The position numbers and the translations under genes are program-made. A stretch of DNA of 64,000 bases, from assembly GCA_002706605.1 (NCBI GenBank), contig PALT01000017.1, positions 50,188 to 114,187 on the forward strand, read 5' to 3'. A model generated the notes under the pieces. That model did not search any database, was not told the origin of the DNA, and saw only the letters and a program-made list of their open reading frames with translations. Below, piece after piece: positions 33,356 through 41,764 of the stretch. The stretch comes from Rhodovulum sp. (GTDB taxonomy: Bacteria; Pseudomonadota; Alphaproteobacteria; Rhodobacterales; Rhodobacteraceae). The stretch's first letter is position 1. Each line of letters starts with the position of its first letter.

Positions 33356-34536
33356 GGCACATCGCGGGCGCGCAAGGTCGCCACATCGCGCCGGATGTCA
33401 TCACGAATTGCGCCGTTTCGCGGCAGATCACGCAGGGTCGTTTTCATATGCGGCAGCACAGGGCGCGATTTCGGGGACCCCGCCCACGTCAGTGCGCCCA
33501 GCACATCGCGCGCCGCATCGGGGATGTCGATCGGCACCTCATACCCGTTCAGCGTCCCCCAAACCCCGGCCCACAGGCGCCCGACCGACCACGGGTTATA
33601 CCCGCCCCCGCCAAGGACCAGATAGCGCGGCGCGATCCCCATCAGGGCGCGTACAATCGCCCAATGCGCGTTGTTGGACAGGGACAGGCGGGACAGGGGG
33701 TCCTCTTCGACCGCATCGGCCCCGCATTGCAGGATCACCGCGTCAGGGCGAAAGGCGGTCACAACCGGCAGGATCAGATGATCACGGATATAGGCCATTT
33801 CGTCGTCATTCAGCCCCCGCGCCACCGGCAGGTTAAAGCAATTCCCGCCCCCGTCATCGCCCAGCGCCCCGGTAAAGGGCCAGCGCCGCGCCTCATGCAC
33901 CGAGACCAACAGCGCCTCCATATCACCGGCAAAGCCGTGCTCGACCCCATCGCAATGATGCGCGTCGATGTCGATATAGGCGATCCGTCGCACACCCGAA
34001 CGGCGCAGCGACAGCATCCCCAGAACCGGATCGTTCAGATAGCAAAACCCGTTGGCGCGGTCGGGCATCCCGTGATGCGTCCCCCCCGCCGGATGATAGA
34101 TCACCCCGCCATGGGCCAGTAATTCCCCGGCCAGCAGCGATCCCCCCGCACCCGTGGCCGGACGGCGGTACATCTCGGGGAAGACGGGGTTGGAATGGGT
34201 GCCAATGTTGAACCGCGTTCGCGTCTCGGTATCGACCTCTAACGCGGCCTCGGCGGCCTGCAACGCGGCGATGTAATCGGGATCATGCCAGAGGGTCAGG
34301 GCGGCGGGCTTGGCGCGCGGGCAATTGCGGTATTGATCCGGACCCAGCCACCCCATCGCGCGCGACAGATCGGTTGCTGTACTGACCCGCGGAATGCGCA
34401 GCGGATGCCATGCCCCATAGGTCGAGGCGCGAAACACCTCGCCTCCGAAAAACAGCGGTCGGTCGATCAGCGGGCCAGTTCGGCCTCGATCAGACGCGTG
34501 ATCTTGGGGGCTTCGGGTTTGGTCATCGATCCCCAT
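33352..34536 (-). CDS. Histone deacetylase-family (AcuC-like) deacetylase
   Basis: A class-II HDAC/AcuC-type zinc amidohydrolase. Catalytic features are HPAGGTHHG (tandem His), YIDIDAHHCDGVEHGF (zinc ligands Asp and His), QCGADAVEEDPL and GGGGYNPWSVG with the catalytic Tyr. In bacteria such enzymes deacetylate acetyl-lysine, acetylpolyamines or acetoin-related targets. The start is uncertain: ATG 34536 is the nearest canonical start but overlaps the glutathione peroxidase by 70 bases, while the conserved region begins at CTG 34470, which would overlap the upstream stop as CTGA. 394 residues from ATG, 372 from CTG. Confidence 0.9.
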   Translation of the reverse strand: MGIDDQTRSPQDHASDRGRTGPLIDRPLFFGGEVFRASTYGAWHPLRIPRVSTATDLSRAMGWLGPDQYRNCPRAKPAALTLWHDPDYIAALQAAEAALEVDTETRTRFNIGTHSNPVFPEMYRRPATGAGGSLLAGELLAHGGVIYHPAGGTHHGMPDRANGFCYLNDPVLGMLSLRRSGVRRIAYIDIDAHHCDGVEHGFAGDMEALLVSVHEARRWPFTGALGDDGGGNCFNLPVARGLNDDEMAYIRDHLILPVVTAFRPDAVILQCGADAVEEDPLSRLSLSNNAHWAIVRALMGIAPRYLVLGGGGYNPWSVGRLWAGVWGTLNGYEVPIDIPDAARDVLGALTWAGSPKSRPVLPHMKTTLRDLPRNGAIRDDIRRDVATLRARDVP

Positions 34537-34988
34537 GTGGCGACAATATCCCCATCGGCCCCGATCAGAACCTTGTTGAAATTCCAGCGCGGCACGAACC
34601 CGTCCTGTTCGGCCAGCCATTGATAGAACGGATGCGCCTGATCGCCCCGCACATGCAGGATATCGGTCATCGGCAGGGTCAAGCCATAGGTGATTTCACA
34701 AAATTCCTTGACCGCCTCGGCATCATCCAACTCTTGCCGGAAATCATCGGACGGCACGGCCAGAACGACCAAACCTTGCGCGCCATAGGTGTCGTGAAGG
34801 GCCTGCAACCCCTCGTATTGCGGGGTGAACCCGCATTGCGAGGCGGTGTTGACGACCAGAACCGGCTGACCGGCCCAATCGGACATCTGATGCGTGCCGC
34901 CGTCGATATTGGGAAACTCAAACGACAGATCGGCATAGGCCGGCGCGGCCATCACAAGTGCGGCAAGGGCAACAATCACGGGGCGCAT
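34467..34988 (-). CDS. Secreted Cys-type glutathione peroxidase
   Basis: The 173-residue protein has a signal peptide (VIVALAALVMAAPAYA-D) and so acts in the periplasm. The peroxidatic site NTASQCGFTPQYEGLQ carries Cys in place of selenocysteine, and VPRWNFNKVL holds the conserved Trp and Asn. The usual FPCNQF motif is VPSDDF here, so the tetrad glutamine is missing. It probably uses thioredoxin-like or other thiol donors to reduce peroxides. ATG 34988 has a good AAAGGAAC ribosome site; a longer upstream frame has none. It is followed by the HDAC-like gene and divergent from the DUF1178 gene. Confidence 0.88.
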   Translation of the reverse strand: MRPVIVALAALVMAAPAYADLSFEFPNIDGGTHQMSDWAGQPVLVVNTASQCGFTPQYEGLQALHDTYGAQGLVVLAVPSDDFRQELDDAEAVKEFCEITYGLTLPMTDILHVRGDQAHPFYQWLAEQDGFVPRWNFNKVLIGADGDIVATWGSMTKPEAPKITRLIEAELAR

Positions 34989-35106
34989 GGGCGTTCCTTT
35001 CGACGGGGTACGTCTCGAGCTATTGCGCCGCCGCGCAACGTCAAGCCAATTGTCATTCGCCGCGAAATCCTTATGTACTGTCTGACCATCAACACATGGG
35101 ACCACG

Positions 35107-35562
35107 ATGATCCGGTTTGCACTGAAATGCAGTCAGGGCCACAGCTTTGACAGTTGGTTCAAATCAAACGACGCCTATGACAGTCTCAAGGCGGCTGGCA
35201 TGGTTGCCTGTGCCGTCTGCGGCGATGCCTCTGTCGAAAAGGACCTGATGGCCCCGACCCTGTCCAAGGGCGCCAAGGTTCCCGCGCGCCCCGCATCCGA
35301 CCCCGTACCGGACGCGGCACCCAGCCTGTCCGCCCCCGCCTCACCCGCCGAACAGGCGCTGGCCGAGCTGCGCAAGAAGGTTGAGGAAAATTCGGATTAT
35401 GTCGGCGCAAAATTCACCGAAGAAGCACGGCGCATTCACAATGGTGACACAGCCGAGCGCTCTATCTATGGCGAGGCCACGGTCAAAGACGCCAAGGAAT
35501 TGATCGAGGACGGTATTCCCGTCGTTCCCTTGCCGTTCATGCCGGGGCGCAAAACCAACTGA
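35107..35562 (+). CDS. DUF1178 protein
   Basis: A 151-residue protein that starts MIRFALKCSQGHSFDSWFK and has a zinc-ribbon-like pair (Cys8 with His11, then VACAVCGDASVEKDLMAP). A Pro/Ala-rich linker follows near residues 60-80, and the C-terminus is the conserved DUF1178 block (YVGAKFTEEARRIHNGD, IYGEATVKDAKELIEDGIP). Function unknown; it is very common in alphaproteobacteria and in plant organelles. It precedes an SDR gene by 10 bases in an apparent operon and is divergent from the glutathione peroxidase. Confidence 0.88.
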   Translation: MIRFALKCSQGHSFDSWFKSNDAYDSLKAAGMVACAVCGDASVEKDLMAPTLSKGAKVPARPASDPVPDAAPSLSAPASPAEQALAELRKKVEENSDYVGAKFTEEARRIHNGDTAERSIYGEATVKDAKELIEDGIPVVPLPFMPGRKTN

Positions 35563-35572
35563 GGAGCCCACG

Positions 35573-36235
35573 ATGACCATCCTGATTACCGGCGCCAATC
35601 GCGGCATCGGACTTGCCCTTGCCCAAGAACAAATCGCACGCGGGGAAACGGTCATCGGAACCTATCGCACCTCACACCCGCAGATCGCAGGGATTGAGTG
35701 GCAGCGCCTGTCGATCACCGAACCGGCCAGCCATCACGCCCTGTCCCATACCCTATCGGGGCGGGTGATCGACACGGTCGTGTGCAACGCCGGTGTGTAT
35801 CTGGACGCGGGCAGCACCCTGAACGGGGGCCTGACCGCCGATATCTGGGCCGATACCTTTGCCACGAATGTCACCGGCGTGTTCCTGACGGTTGAGGCGG
35901 TCATGGCCAACCTGCGCCAATCGGACAACCCCAAGATCGCGCTGATCTCATCGCAGATGGCGTCGCATGAACGTGCGCCGGGACGGTCCTATGCCTATCG
36001 CGCGTCCAAGGCGGCGGTGCTGAACCTCGGGCGTAACATGGCAACCGATCTGCGCGCCCAAGGCATCGCCGTGGGCATCTTCGATCCCGGCTGGGTTGTG
36101 ACGGATATGGGCGGAGAGAACGCCGAAATCACCGTCACCGATTCCGCGCGCGGGCTGTCGGATCGGCTAAATTCACTGTCAATTGACACCACTGGGACGT
36201 TTTTGCAGTGGAATGGACAGCCTCAGCGCTATTAA
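35573..36235 (+). CDS. Short-chain dehydrogenase/reductase
   Basis: The 220-residue enzyme has the NAD(P) motif ILITGANRGIGLALAQEQ, CNAGVY for strand beta-4, catalytic Ser in ALISSQMAS and SYAYRASKAAVLNLG with the YxxxK pair. It belongs to the C-factor-like classical SDRs and is short by about 30 residues relative to full-length reductases, as that subgroup is. Substrate unknown. GAGGAGCCC immediately upstream is a clear ribosome binding site. Located 10 bases after DUF1178 and before lysC. Confidence 0.85.
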   Translation: MTILITGANRGIGLALAQEQIARGETVIGTYRTSHPQIAGIEWQRLSITEPASHHALSHTLSGRVIDTVVCNAGVYLDAGSTLNGGLTADIWADTFATNVTGVFLTVEAVMANLRQSDNPKIALISSQMASHERAPGRSYAYRASKAAVLNLGRNMATDLRAQGIAVGIFDPGWVVTDMGGENAEITVTDSARGLSDRLNSLSIDTTGTFLQWNGQPQRY

Positions 36236-36298
36236 CCCACTTGCCCTTGGCGCGCATGTGACCTAGGAAACAGCCCGATTAAACGGGCGAGAGGCACC

Positions 36299-37534
36299 AT
36301 GCCCCTTTTGGTAATGAAATTCGGCGGGACATCCGTCGGCGATCTGGATCGGATCAAAAACGCGGCCCAAAAGGTCAAGCGTGAGGTCGAGCGCGGCTAT
36401 GACGTCATCGTCATCGTGTCGGCCATGTCCGGTAAAACGAATGAACTGGTCGGTTGGGTCGAGCAGACCTCGCCGCTGTTTGACGCGCGCGAATACGATG
36501 CCGTGGTCAGCTCGGGTGAGAACGTCACCGCGGGCTTGATGGCACTGACGCTGCAGGAAATGGACATCCCCGCCCGCAGTTGGCAGGGCTGGCAGGTGCC
36601 GCTGAAAACCACCAGCGCCCATTCCGCCGCGCGTATCGAAAGCATCCCGCGTGACAATCTGGACGCCAAGTTTGGCGAAGGAATGCGCGTCGCCGTGATC
36701 GCCGGTTTCCAAGGCATCAGCCCCGAGGGCCGCATCACCACGCTTGGTCGTGGGGGCAGTGACACGACCGCCGTGGCCTTTGCCGCCGCGTTCGATGCCG
36801 AGCGTTGCGACATCTACACGGACGTCGACGGCGTCTATACGACCGACCCGCGCATTTCGGACAAGGCCCGCAAGCTGGACCGGATCGCGTTTGAGGAAAT
36901 GCTGGAACTGGCCTCTCTGGGGGCCAAAGTTCTGCAAACCCGCTCAGTCGAGCTGGCCATGCGTTACAAGGTGAAACTGCGCGTGCTCTCCAGCTTTGAA
37001 GACACTGACGAAAATTCTGGTACGCTCGTCTGCGACGAGGAGGATATTGTGGAACAGAACGTTGTCTCCGGCGTCGCCTATCAGCGCGACGAAGCCAAAA
37101 TGACCCTGATCTCGGTCGCTGACCGTCCCGGCATTGCCGCCGCGATCTTTGGCCCGCTGGCCGAGGCCGGTGTGAACGTCGATATGATCGTCCAAAACAT
37201 CAGCGAAGACGGTCGCACCGACATGACCTTCTCCTGCCCTGTCAATCAGGTCGCCCGCGCAAGCGAGGCCCTGACCAAGGCGAAAGATGCTGGCTCGATC
37301 AACTTCCACGAACTGGTTGCGGACACGGACGTTGCCAAGGTGTCGGTCGTCGGCATCGGTATGCGCAGCCACGCCGGCGTCGCCTCGCAGATGTTCGAGG
37401 CCCTGTCGCGCGAGAACATCAACATCCGCGTCATCACGACGTCCGAGATCAAAATCTCGGTCCTGATCGACCGCAAATACATGGAATTGGCCGTGCAGGC
37501 CCTGCACGACACCTTCGGTCTGGAAAAGGCCTGA
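36299..37534 (+). CDS. lysC: Aspartate kinase
   Basis: The 411-residue enzyme phosphorylates aspartate, the first step to lysine, threonine, methionine and diaminopimelate. The kinase domain begins LLVMKFGGTSVGDLDRIKNA, with VSAMSGKTNELV, VVSSGENVTAGLMAL, and TTLGRGGSDTTAVAFAAAF. Two C-terminal ACT domains (from about residue 265) give feedback control. ATG 36299 is preceded by GAGAGGCACC. It is monocistronic, with a strong terminator. thrC, another gene of the pathway, is elsewhere in this window (47491). Confidence 0.96.
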   Translation: MPLLVMKFGGTSVGDLDRIKNAAQKVKREVERGYDVIVIVSAMSGKTNELVGWVEQTSPLFDAREYDAVVSSGENVTAGLMALTLQEMDIPARSWQGWQVPLKTTSAHSAARIESIPRDNLDAKFGEGMRVAVIAGFQGISPEGRITTLGRGGSDTTAVAFAAAFDAERCDIYTDVDGVYTTDPRISDKARKLDRIAFEEMLELASLGAKVLQTRSVELAMRYKVKLRVLSSFEDTDENSGTLVCDEEDIVEQNVVSGVAYQRDEAKMTLISVADRPGIAAAIFGPLAEAGVNVDMIVQNISEDGRTDMTFSCPVNQVARASEALTKAKDAGSINFHELVADTDVAKVSVVGIGMRSHAGVASQMFEALSRENINIRVITTSEIKISVLIDRKYMELAVQALHDTFGLEKA

Positions 37535-37557
37535 TCCACACCAGATCACCGGATTTG

Positions 37558-37580
37558 AAAACGCGGGCCTTTGGGTCCGC
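37558..37580 (+). terminator. Intrinsic terminator of lysC
   Basis: AAACGCGGGCC and GGTCCGCGTTT pair (one G-U) around a TTT loop, followed by TTTTGTTTTTC. It starts about 24 bases after the stop. Confidence 0.85.
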
Positions 37581-37609
37581 GTTTTTGTTTTTCGGTGCTT
37601 TTTTCGGCA

Positions 37610-37663
37610 TTTGCAAATCTCGCAAGCCTTTGCAAATGCAGAAACCTTTCGCCTTTGCAGAAA
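37610..37663. promoter_or_regulatory. TTTGCAAA box cluster upstream of ptsP
   Basis: TTTGCAAA occurs at 37610-37617 and 37629-37636; TTTGCAGA at 37654-37661; GCAGAAA at 37639-37645; and a reversed TTTCTGCA at 37748-37755. The motif is the one bound by RamB/PccR-type (ScfR) regulators in other bacteria, though the spacing differs. It lies in the 272-base gap between lysC and ptsP, which has no gene. Confidence 0.45.
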
Positions 37664-37771
37664 TTTCCTGACGTAATCTCGACTTTCGTCGGCAGTATTG
37701 CGCTATCACGGACATAGGTGCTTGATTTGCCCTATCGCTTACCTTCATTTCTGCACTAAGGACGTATCGAA

Positions 37772-37788
37772 CCCGCCACCAAGGCGGG
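37772..37788 (+). repeat. Leader hairpin before ptsP
   Basis: CCCGCC-ACCAA-GGCGGG, a perfect 6 bp stem, ends 18 bases before the ptsP start, just ahead of the GGGGACGG ribosome site. Confidence 0.45.
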
Positions 37789-37806
37789 AAACGAAAACGG
37801 GGACGG

Positions 37807-40059
37807 ATGGCACACAGCCTAGAAAGCGAAAGCCGCAAACTGCTTGGGCGGCTCAAGGAAACGCTGGCTGAAGACAGCGCCGGTCAGGAACGCCTTGACC
37901 GGATTACGCATATTATTGCGGATTCCATGCGCACCGAGGTGTGTTCGATCTATCTGTTCCGTGATGCCGAAACTCTGGAACTCTGCGCGACCGAGGGCCT
38001 GAAACCCGAGGCGGTCCATATCACCCGTATGCGCATTGGTGAGGGTCTGGTCGGGCGCGTTGCGAAATTCGCCCGCGCGATCAACACCGGCAACGCCCCC
38101 GCCGAAAAAGGGTTCCGGTACATGCCGGAAACGGGCGAGGAAATCTATTCCAGCTTCCTTGGCGTACCGATCCAACGTCTTGGCGAACGCATGGGCGTTC
38201 TGGTTGTGCAGTCCAAAGAGGCGCGCCAGTTTTCCGACGATGAGCTCTATGCGCTAGAGGTCGTCGCGATGGTTCTGGCCGAAATGACGGAACTGGGCGC
38301 CTTTGTAGGTGAGGAATCCGGCCTGTCCGCCCTGCACCAACGCCCCGAACTGTTCCGCGGCACCAGCGGCCAAGAGGGCGTCGCCGCCGGTCACGTCTGG
38401 CTGCATGAGCCGCGCGTGGTGGTGACGAACCCCGTCGCCGATGACCCCGCCGCAGAAAAGACGCGCCTGCAAGAGGCCGTCGATCAGCTGCGCGTTTCCG
38501 TCGACGAGATGCTGAGCATCGCCAGCACCAGCGATACAGAGCAGTTGCAGGTGCTAGAGGCCTATCGCATGTTCGCCAATTCCCGCGGCTGGATGCGCCG
38601 CATGGAAGAGGACATTGATCGCGGCCTAAGCGCCGAGGCCGCCGTTGAAAAAGAACAATCCGTCGCGCGCTCGCGCCTGCAGACGGTGCCCGATGCCTAT
38701 CTGCGCGAACGTTTGCAGGATCTCGATGACCTGTCAAACCGGTTGCTGCGCATTCTGACGGGTCAGGGGAATGAGACCGGCGCCGAGATGCCCGAGGACC
38801 CGATCCTGATCGCGCGCAACATCGGCCCCGGTGAATTGCTGTCCTATGGGCGCAAACTGGCGGGGATCGTGCTCGAAGAGGGCTCGGTCGGGTCGCACGC
38901 CGCGATTGTGGCGCGGGCACTGGCCATTCCGTTGGTGATCCACTGCAAACGCATCACCACCGAGGCCCTGAACGGCGACAAGATTTTGGTCGATGGTGAA
39001 CAGGGCGTCGTGCATCTGCGCCCCGATGAGCAGGTCCAAAAGGCGTTCATGGACAAGATCGCCATGCAGGCCGAGGCGCAGGAACGCTATGCCTCGATCC
39101 GCGATGTGCCTGCGACGACCAAATGCGGCACCACGATCAGCCTGCACATGAACGCGGGCCTGATGGCCGATCTGCCCAGCCTCGAAAGTTCGGGGGCCGA
39201 GGGCGTTGGCCTGTTCCGCACGGAACTCCAATTCCTGATCCGCAACAAGGTCCCGCGCCGCGCCGAACTGGCCGCGCTTTATGGTCGTGTGATGGACGCC
39301 GCCCATGGCAAGCGCGTGGCGTTTCGCACACTGGACATCGGGTCGGACAAGGTCCTGCCCTATATGAAGCCGAACGACGAACCGAACCCTGCCTTGGGCT
39401 GGCGCGCGATCCGCGTGGGTCTGGACAAATCGGGTGTTCTGCGGATGCAGCTACAGGCGCTGATCCGTGGCGCGGCGGGTCGTCCGTTGACGGTGATGTT
39501 CCCGTTTGTGGCGCAGTTCGACGAATTCAAGACCGCGCGGGACTACCTGCTGCGCGAGTTGGACCGCGAAGAAAAGCTGGGCCATACCCTGCCCAGCAGC
39601 GTGGAAATCGGCGCGATGCTGGAAACGCCCAGCCTTGCCTTTGCGCCGCGTCAGTTCTTTGAAATGGCGGACTTTATTTCCATCGGCGGCAATGACCTGA
39701 AACAGTTTTTCTTTGCGGCGGACCGTGAAAACGAACGGGTGCGGCGGCGGTATGATACGCTGAACGTCAGTTTCCTGACCTTTATCGAACAGATCGCCAA
39801 TCGCTGTGACGACACGGATACGCCAGTGTCCTTTTGCGGTGAGGACGCGGGCCGTCCGGTTGAGGCGCTGTGCTTTGCCGCGATGGGTCTGCGCAGCCTG
39901 TCGATGCGCCCTGCCTCGGTCGGTCCGATCAAGAGCCTCTTGCGCAGTGTCAATCTGACCGAAGTGCGCGGTGTGATCGACGAATCCATCGCCAATGGCG
40001 ATCAGTCTGTGCGCCCGTCGGTTCTGGATTACCTCGCGCGGCAGGGCTGGGCCTTCTGA
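37807..40059 (+). CDS. ptsP: PEP-protein phosphotransferase of the nitrogen PTS, enzyme I-Ntr
   Basis: The 750-residue protein begins with a GAF domain (about residues 20-165), followed by an enzyme I core: an HPr/NPr-interacting helical region, the phospho-histidine His364 in GSVGSHAAIVARALAIPLVI, and the PEP-binding TIM barrel from about residue 430 (SSGAEGVGLFRTELQFL, FRTLDIGSDKVLPYM, VEIGAMLETPSLA, FISIGGNDLKQF, SFCGEDAGRPVE). It transfers phosphate from PEP to NPr, and the chain acts in nitrogen/carbon/potassium regulation, not in sugar uptake. The GAF domain commonly senses glutamine and 2-oxoglutarate. The gene is monocistronic and converges with a GNAT gene 4 bases away. Confidence 0.95.
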   Translation: MAHSLESESRKLLGRLKETLAEDSAGQERLDRITHIIADSMRTEVCSIYLFRDAETLELCATEGLKPEAVHITRMRIGEGLVGRVAKFARAINTGNAPAEKGFRYMPETGEEIYSSFLGVPIQRLGERMGVLVVQSKEARQFSDDELYALEVVAMVLAEMTELGAFVGEESGLSALHQRPELFRGTSGQEGVAAGHVWLHEPRVVVTNPVADDPAAEKTRLQEAVDQLRVSVDEMLSIASTSDTEQLQVLEAYRMFANSRGWMRRMEEDIDRGLSAEAAVEKEQSVARSRLQTVPDAYLRERLQDLDDLSNRLLRILTGQGNETGAEMPEDPILIARNIGPGELLSYGRKLAGIVLEEGSVGSHAAIVARALAIPLVIHCKRITTEALNGDKILVDGEQGVVHLRPDEQVQKAFMDKIAMQAEAQERYASIRDVPATTKCGTTISLHMNAGLMADLPSLESSGAEGVGLFRTELQFLIRNKVPRRAELAALYGRVMDAAHGKRVAFRTLDIGSDKVLPYMKPNDEPNPALGWRAIRVGLDKSGVLRMQLQALIRGAAGRPLTVMFPFVAQFDEFKTARDYLLRELDREEKLGHTLPSSVEIGAMLETPSLAFAPRQFFEMADFISIGGNDLKQFFFAADRENERVRRRYDTLNVSFLTFIEQIANRCDDTDTPVSFCGEDAGRPVEALCFAAMGLRSLSMRPASVGPIKSLLRSVNLTEVRGVIDESIANGDQSVRPSVLDYLARQGWAF

Positions 40060-40063
40060 TCCC

Positions 40064-40549
40064 CTAGGGGTGTTTTTCGACCTGCCCCGACACGCCCGAC
40101 CATCCGCCCGGCAACAGGGATTGCCCCAGCACGCGTTCAGGGTTGGTGGGGGGCGGCATGGTCACCCCGTGCATCCGTTCAAACCCGAAGCGCGCGTAAT
40201 AGGGCGCATCCCCCACCAACAACACACGTTCCCAGCCGATGTTGCGGGCGCGCTCGAGGCTGTCTTGGATCAACAGCGCGCCAAGGCCCTCGCCCTGATG
40301 CGTGGGGTGCACGGCCACCGGCCCCAGCAACAGAACCGGCGCGCCCCCGACCAGAACCGGCCAATAGCGGATCGCACCGGCGATGATCCCCATCTCGTCA
40401 CGGGCCACCAGACACAGGTCCCCGACCGGCGCCACACCGTCGCGCAGACGATAGGACGACAGGGCCTCCCGACCTGGCGCAAAGCACAGATCATAGAGCG
40501 CCTCGACCTCCCACCAGTCGTCCTTGGTTTCCCGCGTCAGGGTAATCAT
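40064..40549 (-). CDS. GNAT-family N-acetyltransferase (YhbS-like)
   Basis: A 161-residue acetyltransferase. The acetyl-CoA pyrophosphate motif is VAVHPTHQGEGLGALLIQ, and the strand LLGPVAVHP and the following VLLVGDAPYYARFGFERM match the YhbS subgroup. ATG 40549 is preferred over upstream starts (40564 or 40612) since GAGGCGGG precedes it and the domain starts there. Target unknown. It is divergent from the flavin reductase gene, sharing an 80-base region. Confidence 0.82.
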   Translation of the reverse strand: MITLTRETKDDWWEVEALYDLCFAPGREALSSYRLRDGVAPVGDLCLVARDEMGIIAGAIRYWPVLVGGAPVLLLGPVAVHPTHQGEGLGALLIQDSLERARNIGWERVLLVGDAPYYARFGFERMHGVTMPPPTNPERVLGQSLLPGGWSGVSGQVEKHP

Positions 40550-40629
40550 ACCCGCCTCATGCATTTGTTTGTGGATCGTGGCGTAGCACGGCGCTAGGTC
40601 TGGGGCAAACACGTCAGAACGGAGATCAC

Positions 40630-41238
40630 ATGTTCTATCGCCCCGAACAGGGCCACGGCCTGCCCCATAACCCGTTTAACGCCATCATTACGCCGCGCCC
40701 GATCGGATGGATTTCGACCCGTGGCAGTGACGGTCAGGATAACCTTGCGCCCTATTCGTTTTTCAACGGCGTCGCCTATGAACCGCCGCAGGTGATGTTC
40801 TCGTCCACCTCGGCCAAAGACGACCGCGGCGACACCAAGGACAGCGTGGCCAACATCCGCGACACCGGTGTGTTCTGCGTGAACATCGTCCAATACGACA
40901 TGCGCGACGCGATGAATACCTCGTCCGGTCCGTGGGACAAAGAGGTCGACGAATTCACCTTTGCCGAGATTGAGCGCACAGAATGCGAGGTCATCGCCTG
41001 TTCCCGCGTCGCCGGTGCGCCCGCCGCGTTGGAATGCAAACTGACCCAGATTGTCCCGCTTGAGGGCAGGTCGAACTTTGCCGTGTTCGGTCAGGTGGTG
41101 GGCGTCCACATCCGCGACAATGTTCTGGTGGACGGTATGATCGACGTCACCAAATACATGCCGCTGGCGCGTCTGGGCTATCGCGATTACGCCTATATCG
41201 ACCGGCCCTTTACCCTGAAACGGCCCAACGAAACCTGA
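40630..41238 (+). CDS. Flavin reductase family protein (FMN-binding)
   Basis: The 202-residue protein has the split-barrel flavin reductase fold: ITPRPIGWISTRGSDGQDNL early, then APYSFFNGVAYEPPQVMFSS, and VANIRDTGVFCVNIV. These regions bind FMN/FAD. The protein is longer than the small oxygenase-coupled reductases and resembles the subgroup with unknown partner. An ACGGAGAT ribosome site precedes ATG 40630. Located beside the divergent GNAT gene; no monooxygenase is adjacent. Confidence 0.87.
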   Translation: MFYRPEQGHGLPHNPFNAIITPRPIGWISTRGSDGQDNLAPYSFFNGVAYEPPQVMFSSTSAKDDRGDTKDSVANIRDTGVFCVNIVQYDMRDAMNTSSGPWDKEVDEFTFAEIERTECEVIACSRVAGAPAALECKLTQIVPLEGRSNFAVFGQVVGVHIRDNVLVDGMIDVTKYMPLARLGYRDYAYIDRPFTLKRPNET

Positions 41239-41253
41239 TCACAGGACCGGCGG

Positions 41254-41427
41254 TTAGTCTGCATTTTCCTTTAGAAAATCACGGATGAACCGCCGGATTT
41301 CCCGCGCGGCACTGGTGTCCATGTCCTTGCACAGCTCGACAAACGCGTCGCGCTCTTCCTTATCAAGGCGAAGGACCAGTTGGCTGTCTTTTTTCCCAGC
41401 CTTCTTTTTTTCAGACTTTTTGTTCAC
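41254..41427 (-). CDS. Small ribbon-helix-helix (CopG/Arc-like) protein
   Basis: A 57-residue basic protein from GTG 41427: a Lys-rich N-terminal tail (KKSEKKKAGKK), a beta-strand SQLVLRLDKEERDAF and two helices (FVELCKDMDTSAAREIRRF), the RHH layout of dimeric DNA-binding proteins. AAGGAT 7 bases upstream supports this start; a longer frame running back to 41643 overlaps the opposite small gene and lacks support. It is divergent from a 38-residue peptide gene, with an ATGTATATACAT palindrome between them. It may repress itself and the peptide; antitoxin-like function is possible but no toxin is evident. Confidence 0.75.
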   Translation of the reverse strand: MNKKSEKKKAGKKDSQLVLRLDKEERDAFVELCKDMDTSAAREIRRFIRDFLKENAD

Positions 41428-41462
41428 GCCGAAATCCTTAGGCCTTGAAATAAAGCGATGCA

Positions 41463-41474
41463 ATGTATATACAT
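41463..41474. promoter_or_regulatory. Palindrome between the RHH gene and the peptide gene
   Basis: ATGTATATACAT, a perfect 12 bp palindrome, lies 36 bases upstream of the RHH start and 56 bases upstream of the peptide start. It is the natural operator candidate for a dimeric RHH protein and contains promoter-like TATA. Confidence 0.5.
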
Positions 41475-41529
41475 AAAATATGCAACCGCAGTACCTTTTT
41501 AACGAGTTAAACCAGAAGGATAAAGTAAA

Positions 41530-41646
41530 ATGAACCTCTACTCTGCAAAACAGATGCTGGTTCGCGATCAGATGGACTGGAACAAGCCGCACCTGAACTG
41601 GCTGCCGGACTGGGCCTATCGTCTGTTCCGTGAGACAAAGCACTAA
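41530..41646 (+). CDS. Small Trp-rich peptide (38 aa)
   Basis: ATG 41530 to TAA 41646 encodes 38 residues with the core MDWNKPHLNWLPDWAYRLF, including three Trp in a probable amphipathic segment. AAGGAT stands 9 bases upstream of the start, an excellent ribosome binding site, and codons follow genomic usage. No signal peptide. I do not recognise a family. The divergent RHH gene and the palindrome between suggest co-regulation. It could be a small effector, a membrane-surface peptide or a leader for apt, which begins 118 bases downstream. Confidence 0.65.
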   Translation: MNLYSAKQMLVRDQMDWNKPHLNWLPDWAYRLFRETKH

Positions 41647-41764
41647 GGGAAACGCGCGTTCGGCACATGATTATGCCGTTCCGAGGGGGGCGCGGCGCAT
41701 TCTTGCGATAGGACGCTATTTGGGCCAGAACGGGGGCTGACCTGACCATCTCCCGAGGCCCGAC

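Noticed and set aside
41428..41643. N-terminal extension of the RHH protein back to 41643
   Set aside because: It runs through the divergent promoter and the opposite peptide gene; GTG 41427 with AAGGAT is a better start.
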